Assembly: GCF_001512305.1 (NCBI RefSeq)
Contig: NZ_LNUT01000005.1
Location: 127,090 to 191,089 of the forward strand
Length of the DNA stretch: 64,000 nt
From: Arthrobacter sp. EPSL27
GTDB taxonomy: Bacteria; Actinomycetota; Actinomycetes; Actinomycetales; Micrococcaceae
Reading direction: 5' to 3'
Shown here piece by piece: positions 28,958-37,569 of the stretch (the stretch's first letter is position 1; each line of letters begins with the position of its first letter). The notes beneath the pieces are model-generated. The model was not told the origin of the DNA. It saw nothing but the letters and a program-made list of their open reading frames with translations, and did not search any database. The position numbers and the translations under genes were made by a program.

Positions 28958-29716
28958 ATGAGTGACCTTGGGGTCGCAGTTGTCGTTGAAGATGACGCAG
29001 ACGTACGAAACCTTGTCGAAGCGGTGCTGAGCCAGGCAGGGTTTGAAGTCCATTCGGCCTCCGACGGCCGGGCGGGGGTGGACGTTATCCGGCGGTTGGA
29101 AGCTGACGTGGTCACCTTGGACGTGGGGCTGCCCGACATCGACGGCTTCGAAGTCCTTCGACGTGTCCGTCAGTTCAGCGATGCCTATGTGGTGATGTTG
29201 ACGGCCCGCACGGAAGAACTGGACACGCTGACTGCACTGCACACCGGCGCCGACGACTTTATGGCCAAGCCGTTCCGTCCGCGCGAACTTCGGGCCAGGG
29301 TGGCCGCTATGATGCGGCGGCCACGGCTGGATCCCCACAGCGGATCACCTCAGCCGAGCGCTACTGCCGCCCCGGCGCCGCAGGATCCCGTCCTTCGCCA
29401 CAACGGGCTGGCGCTCAATCCGGACAGCCGGACGGTGACAGTCGACGGTGTGCCAGCCAGCCTGACCCGCAGCGAGTTCGATCTCTTGCACGCGCTGCTC
29501 AAGGGGGCGGGTGCCGTCCGTTCCAAGGCCGACCTCGTCCGTGTGGTGCGGGGCGAGTATTACCGTGCGGATGCGTATATCGGCGAATCCGACGAACGCG
29601 CCGTCGAGGTTCATATCGGGAACCTCCGCCGGAAACTCCGCGAGGACCCCCTGCATCCCCGATGGCTTCAGACAGTCCGCGGTGTGGGGTACCGCCTGGC
29701 TCCCGGGCGGGACTAG
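28958..29716 (+). CDS. OmpR-family response regulator
   Basis: The 252-residue regulator has a receiver domain (residues 5-118) with acidic pocket EDD, phospho-acceptor Asp in TLDVGLPDIDG, switch Thr in VMLTAR and Lys in MAKPF. A Pro/Ala linker and a winged-helix DNA-binding domain (LTRSEFDLLHALL, VEVHIGNLRRKLR, VRGVGYRLAP) follow. A GAGGGGGG ribosome binding site precedes the ATG. It is divergent from the histidine kinase, and its stop overlaps the convergent HPt-like gene by four bases. Target genes are not known; the adjoining Tad operons are candidates. Confidence 0.93.
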   Translation: MSDLGVAVVVEDDADVRNLVEAVLSQAGFEVHSASDGRAGVDVIRRLEADVVTLDVGLPDIDGFEVLRRVRQFSDAYVVMLTARTEELDTLTALHTGADDFMAKPFRPRELRARVAAMMRRPRLDPHSGSPQPSATAAPAPQDPVLRHNGLALNPDSRTVTVDGVPASLTRSEFDLLHALLKGAGAVRSKADLVRVVRGEYYRADAYIGESDERAVEVHIGNLRRKLREDPLHPRWLQTVRGVGYRLAPGRD

Positions 29717-30162
29717 TTCTCCCCGAGAATATAGCTGTACTGGAGCTCATCCACGGTTTCGGAGCCGCTCGCGGCGATATCCTCCAGGAGTGAGCTGGCG
29801 CGCTCCATGTCGCCGCCGCGGATGGCGTCCTCCAGCTCTCCCGCGAGCCTGGCGAGCTGGACCCCGCCTACCATGGCCGAAGACGTCTTGAGGCTCAACG
29901 CGGCGTCCAGTGAGCCCGCTTCGTCACGCCGTCCCAAGGCAGACGCCAGGCAGCTGTAGCGCTGGTCCCACAGCTTGGCGTAGTCACGGGCGAACCCTTT
30001 GGCCACTGACGGACTCTCCAGCTGGGCGCTGAGATCCTGGAGCGCCGCAGGGTCCACGAGCGGCACCATTTGCGGGGCGGCCGGGCCGGTCCCGCCGGGG
30101 AGGGCTGTTGGGGAGAGCGCGCTGTTGGCGCTGCCGTCGTCTGGGGTGATGAGGAAGGACAT
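29713..30162 (-). CDS. HPt-like protein lacking the phospho-accepting histidine
   Basis: The 149-residue protein has a low-complexity N-terminus (to about residue 40) and then a four-helix pattern of a histidine phosphotransfer domain. In HPt domains the active-site signature is xHxLKG; here the aligned segment reads DAALSLKTSSAMVGGVQLAR, with Leu (codon TTG) in place of His and Thr in place of Gly. The downstream LAGELEDAIRGGDMERASSL matches the rest of the HPt fold. It therefore cannot carry the normal phosphate and may act as a binding or decoy module. It lies 87 bases after tadC of the first Tad cluster in the same direction, and a TAGCGT box six bases before its ATG suggests its own leaderless promoter. 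The HPt assignment is by pattern only. Confidence 0.7.
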   Translation of the reverse strand: MSFLITPDDGSANSALSPTALPGGTGPAAPQMVPLVDPAALQDLSAQLESPSVAKGFARDYAKLWDQRYSCLASALGRRDEAGSLDAALSLKTSSAMVGGVQLARLAGELEDAIRGGDMERASSLLEDIAASGSETVDELQYSYILGEN

Positions 30163-30168
30163 GCGACC

Positions 30169-30174
30169 ACGCTA
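30169..30174 (-). promoter_or_regulatory. TAGCGT -10 box for leaderless HPt-like gene
   Basis: On the minus strand TAGCGT is followed by six bases and the ATG at 30162. A GGCAGGA stretch farther upstream is too distant to be a good ribosome binding site. Confidence 0.45.
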
Positions 30175-30249
30175 CTTCCTGCCGGTGCCGGGACCCCGCA
30201 CGCCGGGCGATCCTGCGGAAACCTTGTGGCATTCCGGGGACGCCATGGG

Positions 30250-31134
30250 CTACTGGCCGCCAAAGGTCTCGATGGCGTTGATGACGGCGGGGCCAAGGAT
30301 GGCGATGAAGAGTACCGGGAAGATGAAGAACAGCAGGGGAAACAAGATCGTGACGGGCAGCTTCATGGCCTTTTCCTCGGCCCGCTGACGACGCTTGACG
30401 CGCATGACCTTGGCCTGGATCCGCAGCACCCGGCTGATGGCGATGCCGTAGGTGTCTGCCTGGACGACAGCCTGAACAAAGCTGCGGAGTTCCGGGATGT
30501 TCGTTCTTTCGGACAGTGCCAAGTAGGACTCACGGCGGCTCCGGCCCACCTGCATGTCCTGGAGCGTCCGGACGATTTCCTCGGCAAGGGGACCTTTGCC
30601 GTTCTCGCCGGCCCGGGCCATGGCCCCTTCGAATCCCAAGCCCGCCTCCACCGAGATGAGCATTTGGTCGAGAGTGTTGGCCAGCTCCAGTTGCATGATT
30701 TTCTGTCGTTCCTGTCCTTTGCTGTAGAGCAGGAGGTCCGGGATGAAGTAGCCCAGCAGTACTACGAAAATCCCCACGAGTTTGATTATCGGGGTCGGGC
30801 CGCTGGAGCTGATGTAAAAGCCGAGCAGGGCACCCAGCAGTCCCAGCAGCGGCTTTGCCGCCAGGACCCGTCCGAGGGGCAGTGAGGCGGGCCGTCCAGC
30901 GAGTGACAGGAGCCTGTCGAGCCGGCGGACGTACCCGGAGGGCGTCAACCGGTAGCCGATACGCTCCAGCGACTTCCCCTGCTTCTGCTCCGTGGGCGCG
31001 CCGGTGTCGGCACCGAGCGCGAGCATGGTGCGCACGGCCTGCTGGGAGGTCCGGTCGACCGAGAGCAGTGACCACGCCAGATAACCCACCGGAGCGGAGA
31101 CCAACAGCAACGAAATCAGTACCACGGGGTTCAC
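30250..31134 (-). CDS. tadC: Tad pilus platform protein TadC, cluster A
   Basis: TadC is one of the two GspF-like inner-membrane platform proteins on which the Tad pilus is assembled. It has 294 residues, an N-terminal helix and a GspF domain (LELANTLDQMLISVEAGLGF, RTLQDMQVGRSRRESYLAL, AEEKAMKLPVTILFPLLFFI). The start is GTG, six bases after the tadB stop. It is the last clear Tad gene of cluster A, and the HPt-like gene follows. Confidence 0.93.
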   Translation of the reverse strand: MNPVVLISLLLVSAPVGYLAWSLLSVDRTSQQAVRTMLALGADTGAPTEQKQGKSLERIGYRLTPSGYVRRLDRLLSLAGRPASLPLGRVLAAKPLLGLLGALLGFYISSSGPTPIIKLVGIFVVLLGYFIPDLLLYSKGQERQKIMQLELANTLDQMLISVEAGLGFEGAMARAGENGKGPLAEEIVRTLQDMQVGRSRRESYLALSERTNIPELRSFVQAVVQADTYGIAISRVLRIQAKVMRVKRRQRAEEKAMKLPVTILFPLLFFIFPVLFIAILGPAVINAIETFGGQ

Positions 31135-31140
31135 GGGGCC

Positions 31141-32076
31141 TCAGAACTTCAGGTCGATGATCTTGCGCATCCACAGGCCGCCGATCGTCATCAGGACGAT
31201 GGACGCGGCGATCATGCCCCAGCCCAGCGGGTGCGTGAACATGACGTTCATGTAGCCCGGGTTGACCAGCATCAGCATCGCCACGATGCCGATGGGCATG
31301 GCCATCAGGATGTACGCCGAGAACTTCCCTTCGGCGGCGAGCGACTTGATGTGGCCCTTGATCTCGCTGCGCTCGCGGATTGTTTCGTTGACCTGGTCCA
31401 GCACCTCGGCCAGGTTTCCGCCGACCTCGCGGTTGATCTGGATGGCCTGGGCGATCCAGACGAAGTCCTCGTTCCGCATCCGCTCGGCGGTGTCGTTGAG
31501 GGAGGATTGCAGGTCCCGGCCCAGGCTGGTTTCCGTGACCACCCGGCGCATCTCTTCCGACGTCGGGCTCAGCGATTCGGTGGCGGCGGCGTCGATGGCC
31601 CGCAGAATGCTGTGGCCGGCCCGCAGGCCGCCGGCCAGCAGTTGGAGCGTGTCACCGAGCTGCTGGTCGAACGTGTTGCGGCGTTTGCTGGCCAGGACAC
31701 CGAGCACCAGGTGCCCTGCCAGTGGGGACACCAGGACGAAAAGCGCGGCCAGCAGCGGACCGGCCACGACCAGCCCGGCCACCGCACCCACCAGCGCGCC
31801 GGCCAGCACCAGGACGAAGAAGTCGCCTTGGCTCATCCGCAGGCCGGCGTTTTCCAGCGCTTCCCGGTTGAACAGCCGGACCTTGCGCTGCGCGAAGAAG
31901 CCGTCCACCAGGTGCGCGGCTGAGCCGGCGAACCGGGTGAACTGGGAGTTGGGCCGGTCCTGGGCCGGCCGACGGCGGTCCAGCGGCACGCTGGCTCCGC
32001 CGGTGGCGAGCAGCGCGTACCCGAACAGCAGCACCGCCACGAAGAGCAGTCCGACTCCGACAGGCAACAGCGTCAT
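31141..32076 (-). CDS. tadB: Tad pilus platform protein TadB, cluster A
   Basis: TadB pairs with TadC in the membrane platform. The 311-residue protein has N-terminal and C-terminal membrane helices around a GspF domain (LGDTLQLLAGGLRAGHSILRA, DFVWIAQAIQINREVGGNLA, IRERSEIKGHIKSLAAEGKFS). Spacing to tadA is six bases, consistent with one operon. Confidence 0.94.
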   Translation of the reverse strand: MTLLPVGVGLLFVAVLLFGYALLATGGASVPLDRRRPAQDRPNSQFTRFAGSAAHLVDGFFAQRKVRLFNREALENAGLRMSQGDFFVLVLAGALVGAVAGLVVAGPLLAALFVLVSPLAGHLVLGVLASKRRNTFDQQLGDTLQLLAGGLRAGHSILRAIDAAATESLSPTSEEMRRVVTETSLGRDLQSSLNDTAERMRNEDFVWIAQAIQINREVGGNLAEVLDQVNETIRERSEIKGHIKSLAAEGKFSAYILMAMPIGIVAMLMLVNPGYMNVMFTHPLGWGMIAASIVLMTIGGLWMRKIIDLKF

Positions 32077-32082
32077 GCCCGG

Positions 32083-33576
32083 TCACACCCTTCCTGCGGC
32101 GGTCAACGGGGCAGCAAAGACACCGGGGGAGACGTAAATGCCCAGGTCCTCAAACCGGTCAATGAAGCGGGGGCGGATTCCGGTGGGTACCGGTTTGCCC
32201 AGGAAACGGCCGTGGGCGTCGACGCCGGCCGAATAGTCGAAGACGAACGCGTCCTGGAGCGTGACAATGTCCCCCTCCATGCCTTGGACCTCCGTGACGT
32301 GGGTGATCCGGCGGCTGCCGTCGCGGAGGCGGGAGATCTGGACAATCAAGTTGACGGCCGAGGCGATCTGCTCCCGGATGGCCCGCAGCGGCAGGTCCAT
32401 GCCGGCCATCAGCACAAGGGTTTCCAGGCGTGCGACGGCGTCGCGGGGCGAGTTTGAGTGGACCGTGGACAGGGAACCGTCGTGGCCGGTGTTCATGGCC
32501 TGGAGCATGTCCAGCGATTCACCGCCGCGAACCTCGCCCACCACGATCCGGTCCGGACGCATGCGCAGTGAGTTGCGCAGCAGCTCGCGGATGGTTACTT
32601 CGCCTTTGCCCTCAGTGTTGGGCGGACGGCTTTCGAGCCGGACAACGTGGCGCTGCTGGATCTGCAGTTCCACGGCGTCCTCGATGGTGACGATCCGCTC
32701 GTCGTCGGGCAGGAAGGACGACAGCACATTGAGCAGCGTCGTCTTACCGGTACCGGTGCCGCCGGAGACGATGATGTTTAGCTTCGCCTTCACGCAGGCG
32801 TTCAGCAGCTCGGCCATTTCCGGCGTGAGGGTGCCAAACTCGATGAGGTTCCTGACCGTCAGCGGCACCTTGCTGAACTTTCGGATGGTCAGCGAGGACC
32901 CGCCCACAGCGAGTGGGGGAATCACCGCGTTGACGCGGGAACCGTCTTCGAGCCGCGCGTCCACCAGAGGAGAGGACTCGTCGATCCGGCGGCCCACCTT
33001 GGAGACGATCCGCTCGATCACCTTCCGCAAGTGGTCTTCGGAGCTGAAACGCGACTCGGTCAGGGTCAGCTTGCCGTTGCGCTCGACGTAAATCTGGTCC
33101 ATGCAGTTGACCATGATTTCGGTGACAGCGGGATCGTCCAGGAGTCGCTGCAGGGGGCCGTAACCGAGCACGTCATCGGCGACGTCCTGTACGAGGCGGG
33201 ACCGTTCCTCGGACGAGAGCGGGACCTGTTCGGCGTCGATGATCCTGATCAGCTCCTCCCTCGCGGAGGTGCGGAGCTCGTCCTCCTTGACCGCGGAATC
33301 GTTGAACCGGGTTCCCATCCGCTCGAAGAGGGCGGTCGCGGCGCGGTGCTTAAGGGCGGCGAAGGCGTCGATGGGCTGCTGGTTCTTGGCGCGGTGCGTA
33401 TCCGTCGGCTGGGGAAAGGCCGGTGGAAGCGTGGTGGCGTGTATGCGGGGTTCGACGCCGGATGCAGGAGCAGCCGCCGTCTCCTGCCGGGCTGGCGGCT
33501 GGACCGGAGCCGGTGCGGGCGTGCCGGCCGGGGACTGTGTGCCTTCGGCGCTGCGGAGCCGTTCGGAGAGGTTCAC
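32083..33576 (-). CDS. tadA: Tad pilus assembly ATPase TadA/CpaF, cluster A
   Basis: This secretion ATPase powers Flp pilin polymerisation. The 497 residues comprise a Pro/Ala-rich N-terminus, an N-terminal domain ([36 protein letters not shown]) and the ATPase core. The core has Walker [15 protein letters not shown], Asp box TIEDAVELQ, Walker [12 protein letters not shown] and His box [15 protein letters not shown]. The GTG start abuts the tadZ stop. Over long stretches it matches the cluster B copy (for example [20 protein letters not shown] differs by one residue). Confidence 0.97.
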   Translation of the reverse strand: MNLSERLRSAEGTQSPAGTPAPAPVQPPARQETAAAPASGVEPRIHATTLPPAFPQPTDTHRAKNQQPIDAFAALKHRAATALFERMGTRFNDSAVKEDELRTSAREELIRIIDAEQVPLSSEERSRLVQDVADDVLGYGPLQRLLDDPAVTEIMVNCMDQIYVERNGKLTLTESRFSSEDHLRKVIERIVSKVGRRIDESSPLVDARLEDGSRVNAVIPPLAVGGSSLTIRKFSKVPLTVRNLIEFGTLTPEMAELLNACVKAKLNIIVSGGTGTGKTTLLNVLSSFLPDDERIVTIEDAVELQIQQRHVVRLESRPPNTEGKGEVTIRELLRNSLRMRPDRIVVGEVRGGESLDMLQAMNTGHDGSLSTVHSNSPRDAVARLETLVLMAGMDLPLRAIREQIASAVNLIVQISRLRDGSRRITHVTEVQGMEGDIVTLQDAFVFDYSAGVDAHGRFLGKPVPTGIRPRFIDRFEDLGIYVSPGVFAAPLTAAGRV

Positions 33577-34767
33577 CTAGACCACCACCCGGCGGTGCAG
33601 CTTCTTCTGCGCGGTGGCGCGCCATGCGGGGTCGAACCTGGCGACCAGTTGCCGGAGGCCTTTGATGGCGGGGTCTTTGCGGCCGTCCTGCAGGACCGGG
33701 ATGCCGCGGTTGGTGGAGAACGCCACGGCTTTGGAACGGGGAATGCTGACGTCGACCGGCGCGCCGATGGTGGCCTCCACGTCCTGGACGCTTAAACCGG
33801 ATTTGGCGTCGGCCATGTTCAGGACCACGTGGCGGGTTTCCGGCAGCAGGTCGAGCCGTCGGAGTATCCCGAGGCCGGCGCGGAGCCCCCGGATGCTGGG
33901 GACGTCCATGGCCGTGACCCAGACGACGTCGGTGCACTGCTCCATGGCGGCCAGGCCCACCTCGGGCAGGCCGGGAGCGGTGTCCACGACAACATACTGA
34001 AACTGCTCTGCGAGCTGCTCCAGGAGCCGGGAGACCTGTTGTGGTGTGATGTCATCCGCTTCCTCGGGGCTCCGCGGCGCGCAGAGGGCATAGATGTTGC
34101 TGGGATGGACGGTCAGGAAGGCCTTGAGCACCAGGGAGTCGTGGCTGGCGGCGGCGGAGACCGCGTCGGTGACGGTGTGCTCCGGGTTCAGGTAGAGCCC
34201 CGACGCCACGTCGCCGAATTGCAGATCCAGATCGACAATGACGACGCCCATGGGGGCCACTTTGCCCAGGCCGATCGCGATGTTGGTCGCGATGGTGGTT
34301 TTGCCGACGCCTCCCTTGGGGGAGAAGACGCCGATGACCAGTCCTTTGGGACCCTCAGCCGGTCGGACCGCTGTGGTCCTGCTCCGGCTCGCGTACGACT
34401 GGCAGGCCCGCTCCAGCAGCATCCGGATCTGGGCCGGATCGGCGTCGGGGCTGAGGATGTCCCGGATCCCGGCGCGCATGGCCAGCAGGACGAAAGCAGG
34501 GTCGGGTTCGCCGACCAGGACGACGCTTAGCTCCGGCAGCTGCACGTCGAAGACCGTGGCAAGCCGCAGGGCGTCCTCAACCGGGACGTCCGGACCCAGG
34601 ATCAGCACTTCGGGACGTTCCTGGTTCAGGTTGCCGAACAGCTCGCCGGGGTCCGACGGGTTGACGTAGGCGAAGGTCTGCAGCCCGCCCGGGAGTCCCC
34701 CGGCCAGGGCCTGGCGGACGCGGGAGTCGAAGTCGGTATTGGGGGTGATGAGGACAAAGCGGCTCAC
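33577..34767 (-). CDS. tadZ: TadZ/CpaE-like pilus localisation ATPase, cluster A
   Basis: CpaE/TadZ proteins position the Tad machine in the cell. The 396 residues contain an atypical receiver-like N-terminal domain (LITPNTDFDSRVRQAL, LILGPDVPVEDALRL) and a MinD/ParA ATPase domain with deviant Walker A FSPKGGVGKTTIATN near residue 155, then VVIVDLDLQFGDVASGL and VVDTAPGLPEVG. The receiver part lacks an obvious phospho-acceptor context. The GTG start overlaps the cpaB stop by four bases. Confidence 0.92.
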   Translation of the reverse strand: MSRFVLITPNTDFDSRVRQALAGGLPGGLQTFAYVNPSDPGELFGNLNQERPEVLILGPDVPVEDALRLATVFDVQLPELSVVLVGEPDPAFVLLAMRAGIRDILSPDADPAQIRMLLERACQSYASRSRTTAVRPAEGPKGLVIGVFSPKGGVGKTTIATNIAIGLGKVAPMGVVIVDLDLQFGDVASGLYLNPEHTVTDAVSAAASHDSLVLKAFLTVHPSNIYALCAPRSPEEADDITPQQVSRLLEQLAEQFQYVVVDTAPGLPEVGLAAMEQCTDVVWVTAMDVPSIRGLRAGLGILRRLDLLPETRHVVLNMADAKSGLSVQDVEATIGAPVDVSIPRSKAVAFSTNRGIPVLQDGRKDPAIKGLRQLVARFDPAWRATAQKKLHRRVVV

Positions 34768-35531
34768 TTGTAGACCTCCGGTTTTGTCATAATCCCAGGT
34801 TTGCCGCTGTCGGTGGCGTTGAGCGGTTCCTTGCTCAGCCAGAGGCTGGCGAATTCGGACGCGTAGACAATTTTTGTGGCATCCACGTCGTTCACTGCCA
34901 CCGTGAGCATCAGGAAGCCGGTAGGGAGGGACATGTCCTCCGCCGGGGGCGCCGATCCGTCCGCTGAAGGCTGCGGCGAGGGGGTGGCCACAGGCGCGCG
35001 CTGCACAGCCGTCACCAGGACTTTGTGGATTGACAGCTGGGTTGTCTCTTTGTCAGGTTTGGCTTCGAGGCCGCCAGCCTTCAAGTTGATGAAGATTCCA
35101 ACACGGTCGCCCGGGGCGATTCGGCCGCCAACGACGCGCTGCGGCTCGAGCTGAAAAGAGACTTCCTGAAGACCCTCGGGGACGTCCACGGACCCTCGTG
35201 TCTTGAGTTCCTCCGGCGCAATCAACCGTTCTTCGACCAACTGCTCGCCGGGGAGCAGATCGACGGCGGTGACCTTGCCCTCCATGCCGTTGAGGTTCTT
35301 CAGTGCTGACGTGGCTACCGCCTTTCCAGGAAGTTCCTCGCTGGCCACGAATGCGGCCAAGGCTGCGACCGGGGTACCGGCTGGCACGGCCTTCTTAACG
35401 ACGAGTACAGCCACAGGGTCTAGTCCCTGGACGGCCCTGGAGTCGGCGCCCTGCGCGTAGCTGACCACGAGGAGGGCTCCGACGATAGCGAGCACAACGG
35501 CCGCCAGGCCTGCCAATAAGCGTGACTTCAA
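34764..35531 (-). CDS. cpaB: CpaB/RcpC-like pilus assembly protein, cluster A
   Basis: CpaB/RcpC has a single N-terminal membrane helix (LLAGLAAVVLAIVGALLVVS) and an extracytoplasmic SAF-like domain (VLVVKKAVPAGTPVAALAAF, GEQLVEERLIAPEEL). The 255-residue protein starts at a TTG; AGGAG seven bases upstream fixes this start. It overlaps tadZ by four bases and follows tadG after 44 bases. Confidence 0.88.
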   Translation of the reverse strand: MKSRLLAGLAAVVLAIVGALLVVSYAQGADSRAVQGLDPVAVLVVKKAVPAGTPVAALAAFVASEELPGKAVATSALKNLNGMEGKVTAVDLLPGEQLVEERLIAPEELKTRGSVDVPEGLQEVSFQLEPQRVVGGRIAPGDRVGIFINLKAGGLEAKPDKETTQLSIHKVLVTAVQRAPVATPSPQPSADGSAPPAEDMSLPTGFLMLTVAVNDVDATKIVYASEFASLWLSKEPLNATDSGKPGIMTKPEVYK

Positions 35532-35575
35532 AAAACTGCTCCTGAACGGGTCGGGTAACTGCTGGACGAATCGTG

Positions 35576-36613
35576 TTACTTGGTGAGGCGGACGATGGTG
35601 GCGCCGTTCTCGTCGACCGGTCCCAAGGAGAAACCGTCGGCCAGGGAGACGTACTTGATGAAGCTTCCGATGAATCCCCGGCAGCTCCCGTCGCAGGCCA
35701 CTGAAGGCGGAACGGAGGCCGTGGTGTTCTGGAATGAGTTCGGCAACTTGTTATCCCCACTGAAACTCCAGCCTTTGACCTTGAACGCGGCAAACGAGAC
35801 GAGCCCGTAGATGGCTCCGGCTCCGGTACCGGTGACCCTGTCGAAGACCGGCAGGAAGACAACAACATCGCGGCCGGCCGTAATCTCCGACGCCCAGTGG
35901 CTCAGCGTTGCCTGGCACGAGCCGGGGGCGCTGTTGCCGGGATCGCTTCCGCCTTCGGAAACAGCGAGATCGATCAACGCCCCACAGATCCCAGGGTCGC
36001 TGGTCAGCCAGCCAAATCCGCCTTCGACGGCGGCACCCGACGGGCCGTACAGGCAGTCCGCGTTTGCGTTGCTGCCGTGGTTCTGCAGCCGTTGGAGGGT
36101 GCCGTCGACGCGGCCCTTGACCTGGCAGATCGAGAAGGCGACGGGGAACGCCGTCGGGCCTGACTTTGGGCTGCCCCAGGTGACCGTGGATACGGCCGTT
36201 ACCTCGGCGGTATTGATGCCGAGCGCGCGCGCGAAGAACAGCGAAACCTGGTTGGGTTCTTTGCCGGCCTCCTGGGCGCCGGCGGTGACTGTGACCGTAC
36301 GGGCAGTCTTGTCCAAGGCGAGGGACGAGACGTTGCTGATCCCGTCGCCTGCGTTGCTGCTTGCCAGACCTCGGGCCAGCGTCGATGAAGCCGAGCAATC
36401 GGCATCGTTCACGTCCTTGGCACACTTCTGAGCGACAGCGATGGCAGCGGCGTCGGATCCGTTGCGCAACTGCGTCCGCTCGGCATAGAGCATTCCTACG
36501 TCGACCGCGACGGCCGCGAAGCCCAGCAGCGCCACCATGAGAATGGCCACGAGGACGCTGATACCGCCGCGCTCGCGGTCGTGCGGAGCTTGCGACTCTC
36601 TCAACCGCCGCAC
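35576..36613 (-). CDS. tadG: TadG-like pilus-associated protein, cluster A
   Basis: The 345-residue protein has a short basic N-terminus with a pilin-like hydrophobic segment (GISVLVAILMVALLGFAAVA) and the TadG-type motif VDVGMLYAERTQLRNGSDAA. The extracellular domain is Cys-containing and ends in TIVRLTK. The GTG start at 36613 lies inside the tadE gene, a 13-base overlap identical in size to that in cluster B. A longer frame from 36715 would only duplicate the end of tadE in another frame. Confidence 0.88.
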   Translation of the reverse strand: MRRLRESQAPHDRERGGISVLVAILMVALLGFAAVAVDVGMLYAERTQLRNGSDAAAIAVAQKCAKDVNDADCSASSTLARGLASSNAGDGISNVSSLALDKTARTVTVTAGAQEAGKEPNQVSLFFARALGINTAEVTAVSTVTWGSPKSGPTAFPVAFSICQVKGRVDGTLQRLQNHGSNANADCLYGPSGAAVEGGFGWLTSDPGICGALIDLAVSEGGSDPGNSAPGSCQATLSHWASEITAGRDVVVFLPVFDRVTGTGAGAIYGLVSFAAFKVKGWSFSGDNKLPNSFQNTTASVPPSVACDGSCRGFIGSFIKYVSLADGFSLGPVDENGATIVRLTK

Positions 36614-36975
36614 AGCATCACCCCCCGGCCTTCCATGGCAAAAGGCCCGGCGATCCCGGTCATGGTGGACAGGCTGTAGGTGATCTTGAGAGTCATCTGG
36701 GTGCCGGCGGTGCAATTGGTGGGGTTAAGACTGATGCTGGCATCAGTCAGTGCCGGCTGCAGCCCGCTGGCCGCGGCTTTCACTGCGGTGCGGGCAGCGG
36801 CGGCGTTGTTGTTGATTGCCATGACCCTGACGCCCTCACGGGCCGCGCTGGAGAGTGTGACCTGGGCGTTGTAGGCCCGGCCGAACTCCGTGATGCCCAG
36901 CAGCAGCATCACCAGGACAGGCGCCAGAAGGGCGAACTCCACCGCGACGGCGCCCCGTTCCGTAGTTTTGGACAT
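36601..36975 (-). CDS. tadE: TadE-like minor pseudopilin, cluster A
   Basis: TadE proteins are minor pseudopilins. The 124-residue protein has a very short leader and the processing motif ERG-AVAVEFALLAPVLVML, with Glu at +5 of the mature form and a hydrophobic helix. The mature part has two cysteines (one in NCTAGTQ, one in LCGG). The C-terminus overlaps tadG by 13 bases. Confidence 0.9.
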   Translation of the reverse strand: MSKTTERGAVAVEFALLAPVLVMLLLGITEFGRAYNAQVTLSSAAREGVRVMAINNNAAAARTAVKAAASGLQPALTDASISLNPTNCTAGTQMTLKITYSLSTMTGIAGPFAMEGRGVMLCGG

Positions 36976-37020
36976 GGGGTACCGCCTTCCCGGATCGAAT
37001 GCATGGCGTCTGAACTAGAC

Positions 37021-37054
37021 AGGGTTGGGAAAGGCTGGCGCCTTCCCCAACCCT
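37021..37054 (-). other. Hairpin between flp pilin and tadE, cluster A
   Basis: A 14-bp stem with one mismatch (37021-37034 with 37041-37054) lies 17 bases after the pilin stop on the minus strand. No T run follows. It may stabilise the pilin mRNA or reduce read-through into tadE. Confidence 0.65.
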
Positions 37055-37071
37055 GGGTGGTCGATCGGATG

Positions 37072-37311
37072 CTACTTCGAGCAGGACCCGTCAGTAGTTA
37101 CGCCGCCCGTAGTGGACGCCGCCGTGTACGCGCCGCCCTTGACGCTGCACTGGACTGAGTTGAAGGTCTCTTTCAAAGTCCCGCCGAGCAGCGTGACAGC
37201 GACGATGATGACGACGGCGATGAGGCTGACCATGATGCCGTACTCGACGGCGGTGGCGCCGCGCTGGTCGCGGCGAAGGCGGTTTGCGAGATTGGAGAAA
37301 AAGGAACGCAT
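37072..37311 (-). CDS. flp: Flp-type major pilin, cluster A
   Basis: Flp pilins are the major subunit of Tad pili. The 79-residue prepilin has an 18-residue basic leader and the cleavage motif RRDQRG-ATAVEYGIMVSLIAV (after G18, Glu at +5, Tyr at +6). The mature part is hydrophobic for about 25 residues. Unlike most Flp proteins it has a polar tail with two cysteines (C55, C77) that could form a disulfide. The ribosome binding site is AGGAG. It is the first gene of cluster A; its promoter must lie in 37312-37569. Confidence 0.93.
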   Translation of the reverse strand: MRSFFSNLANRLRRDQRGATAVEYGIMVSLIAVVIIVAVTLLGGTLKETFNSVQCSVKGGAYTAASTTGGVTTDGSCSK

Positions 37312-37569
37312 GGGTGACTCCTGAGCGAGTTGGGCGGCTGGCCCTGCACCAGCACTGGAAGGAACTTAGCAAGCAGCGACACGCCGACGAATCGAACTTG
37401 ACTCATCCTGTGCCAAGGCTTGCCAAACTGCACGTTTCCTGTACGTTCCCTGCGCGGAATCTGCGCTCAGCCATGTGTGACTGCGCCAGGTCGCCAGAGG
37501 ACCCCCTTGGCTCTGGGGTCCAAAGGGGTCCGGTCTGTGGGGTCGGTTTCCCGGGCGGGGGACCGCCCG
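37312..37569. other. Intergenic region between Tad clusters
   Basis: This 258-base region lies between tadC of cluster B and flp of cluster A, both on the minus strand. A small hairpin (37552-37569, 7-bp stem) abuts the tadC stop, and a GGACCCC/GGGGTCC hairpin lies at 37499-37531. The rest is the flp leader and promoter region, with a TTGGCAAGCCTTGGCA direct repeat near 37425. I cannot assign a -35/-10 pair. Confidence 0.5.

Noticed and set aside
37420..37445. Sigma-54-like promoter (TTGGCA...TTGGCA) before flp of cluster A
   Set aside because: The spacing does not fit a -24/-12 element, and actinobacteria generally lack sigma-54; it is only a direct repeat.
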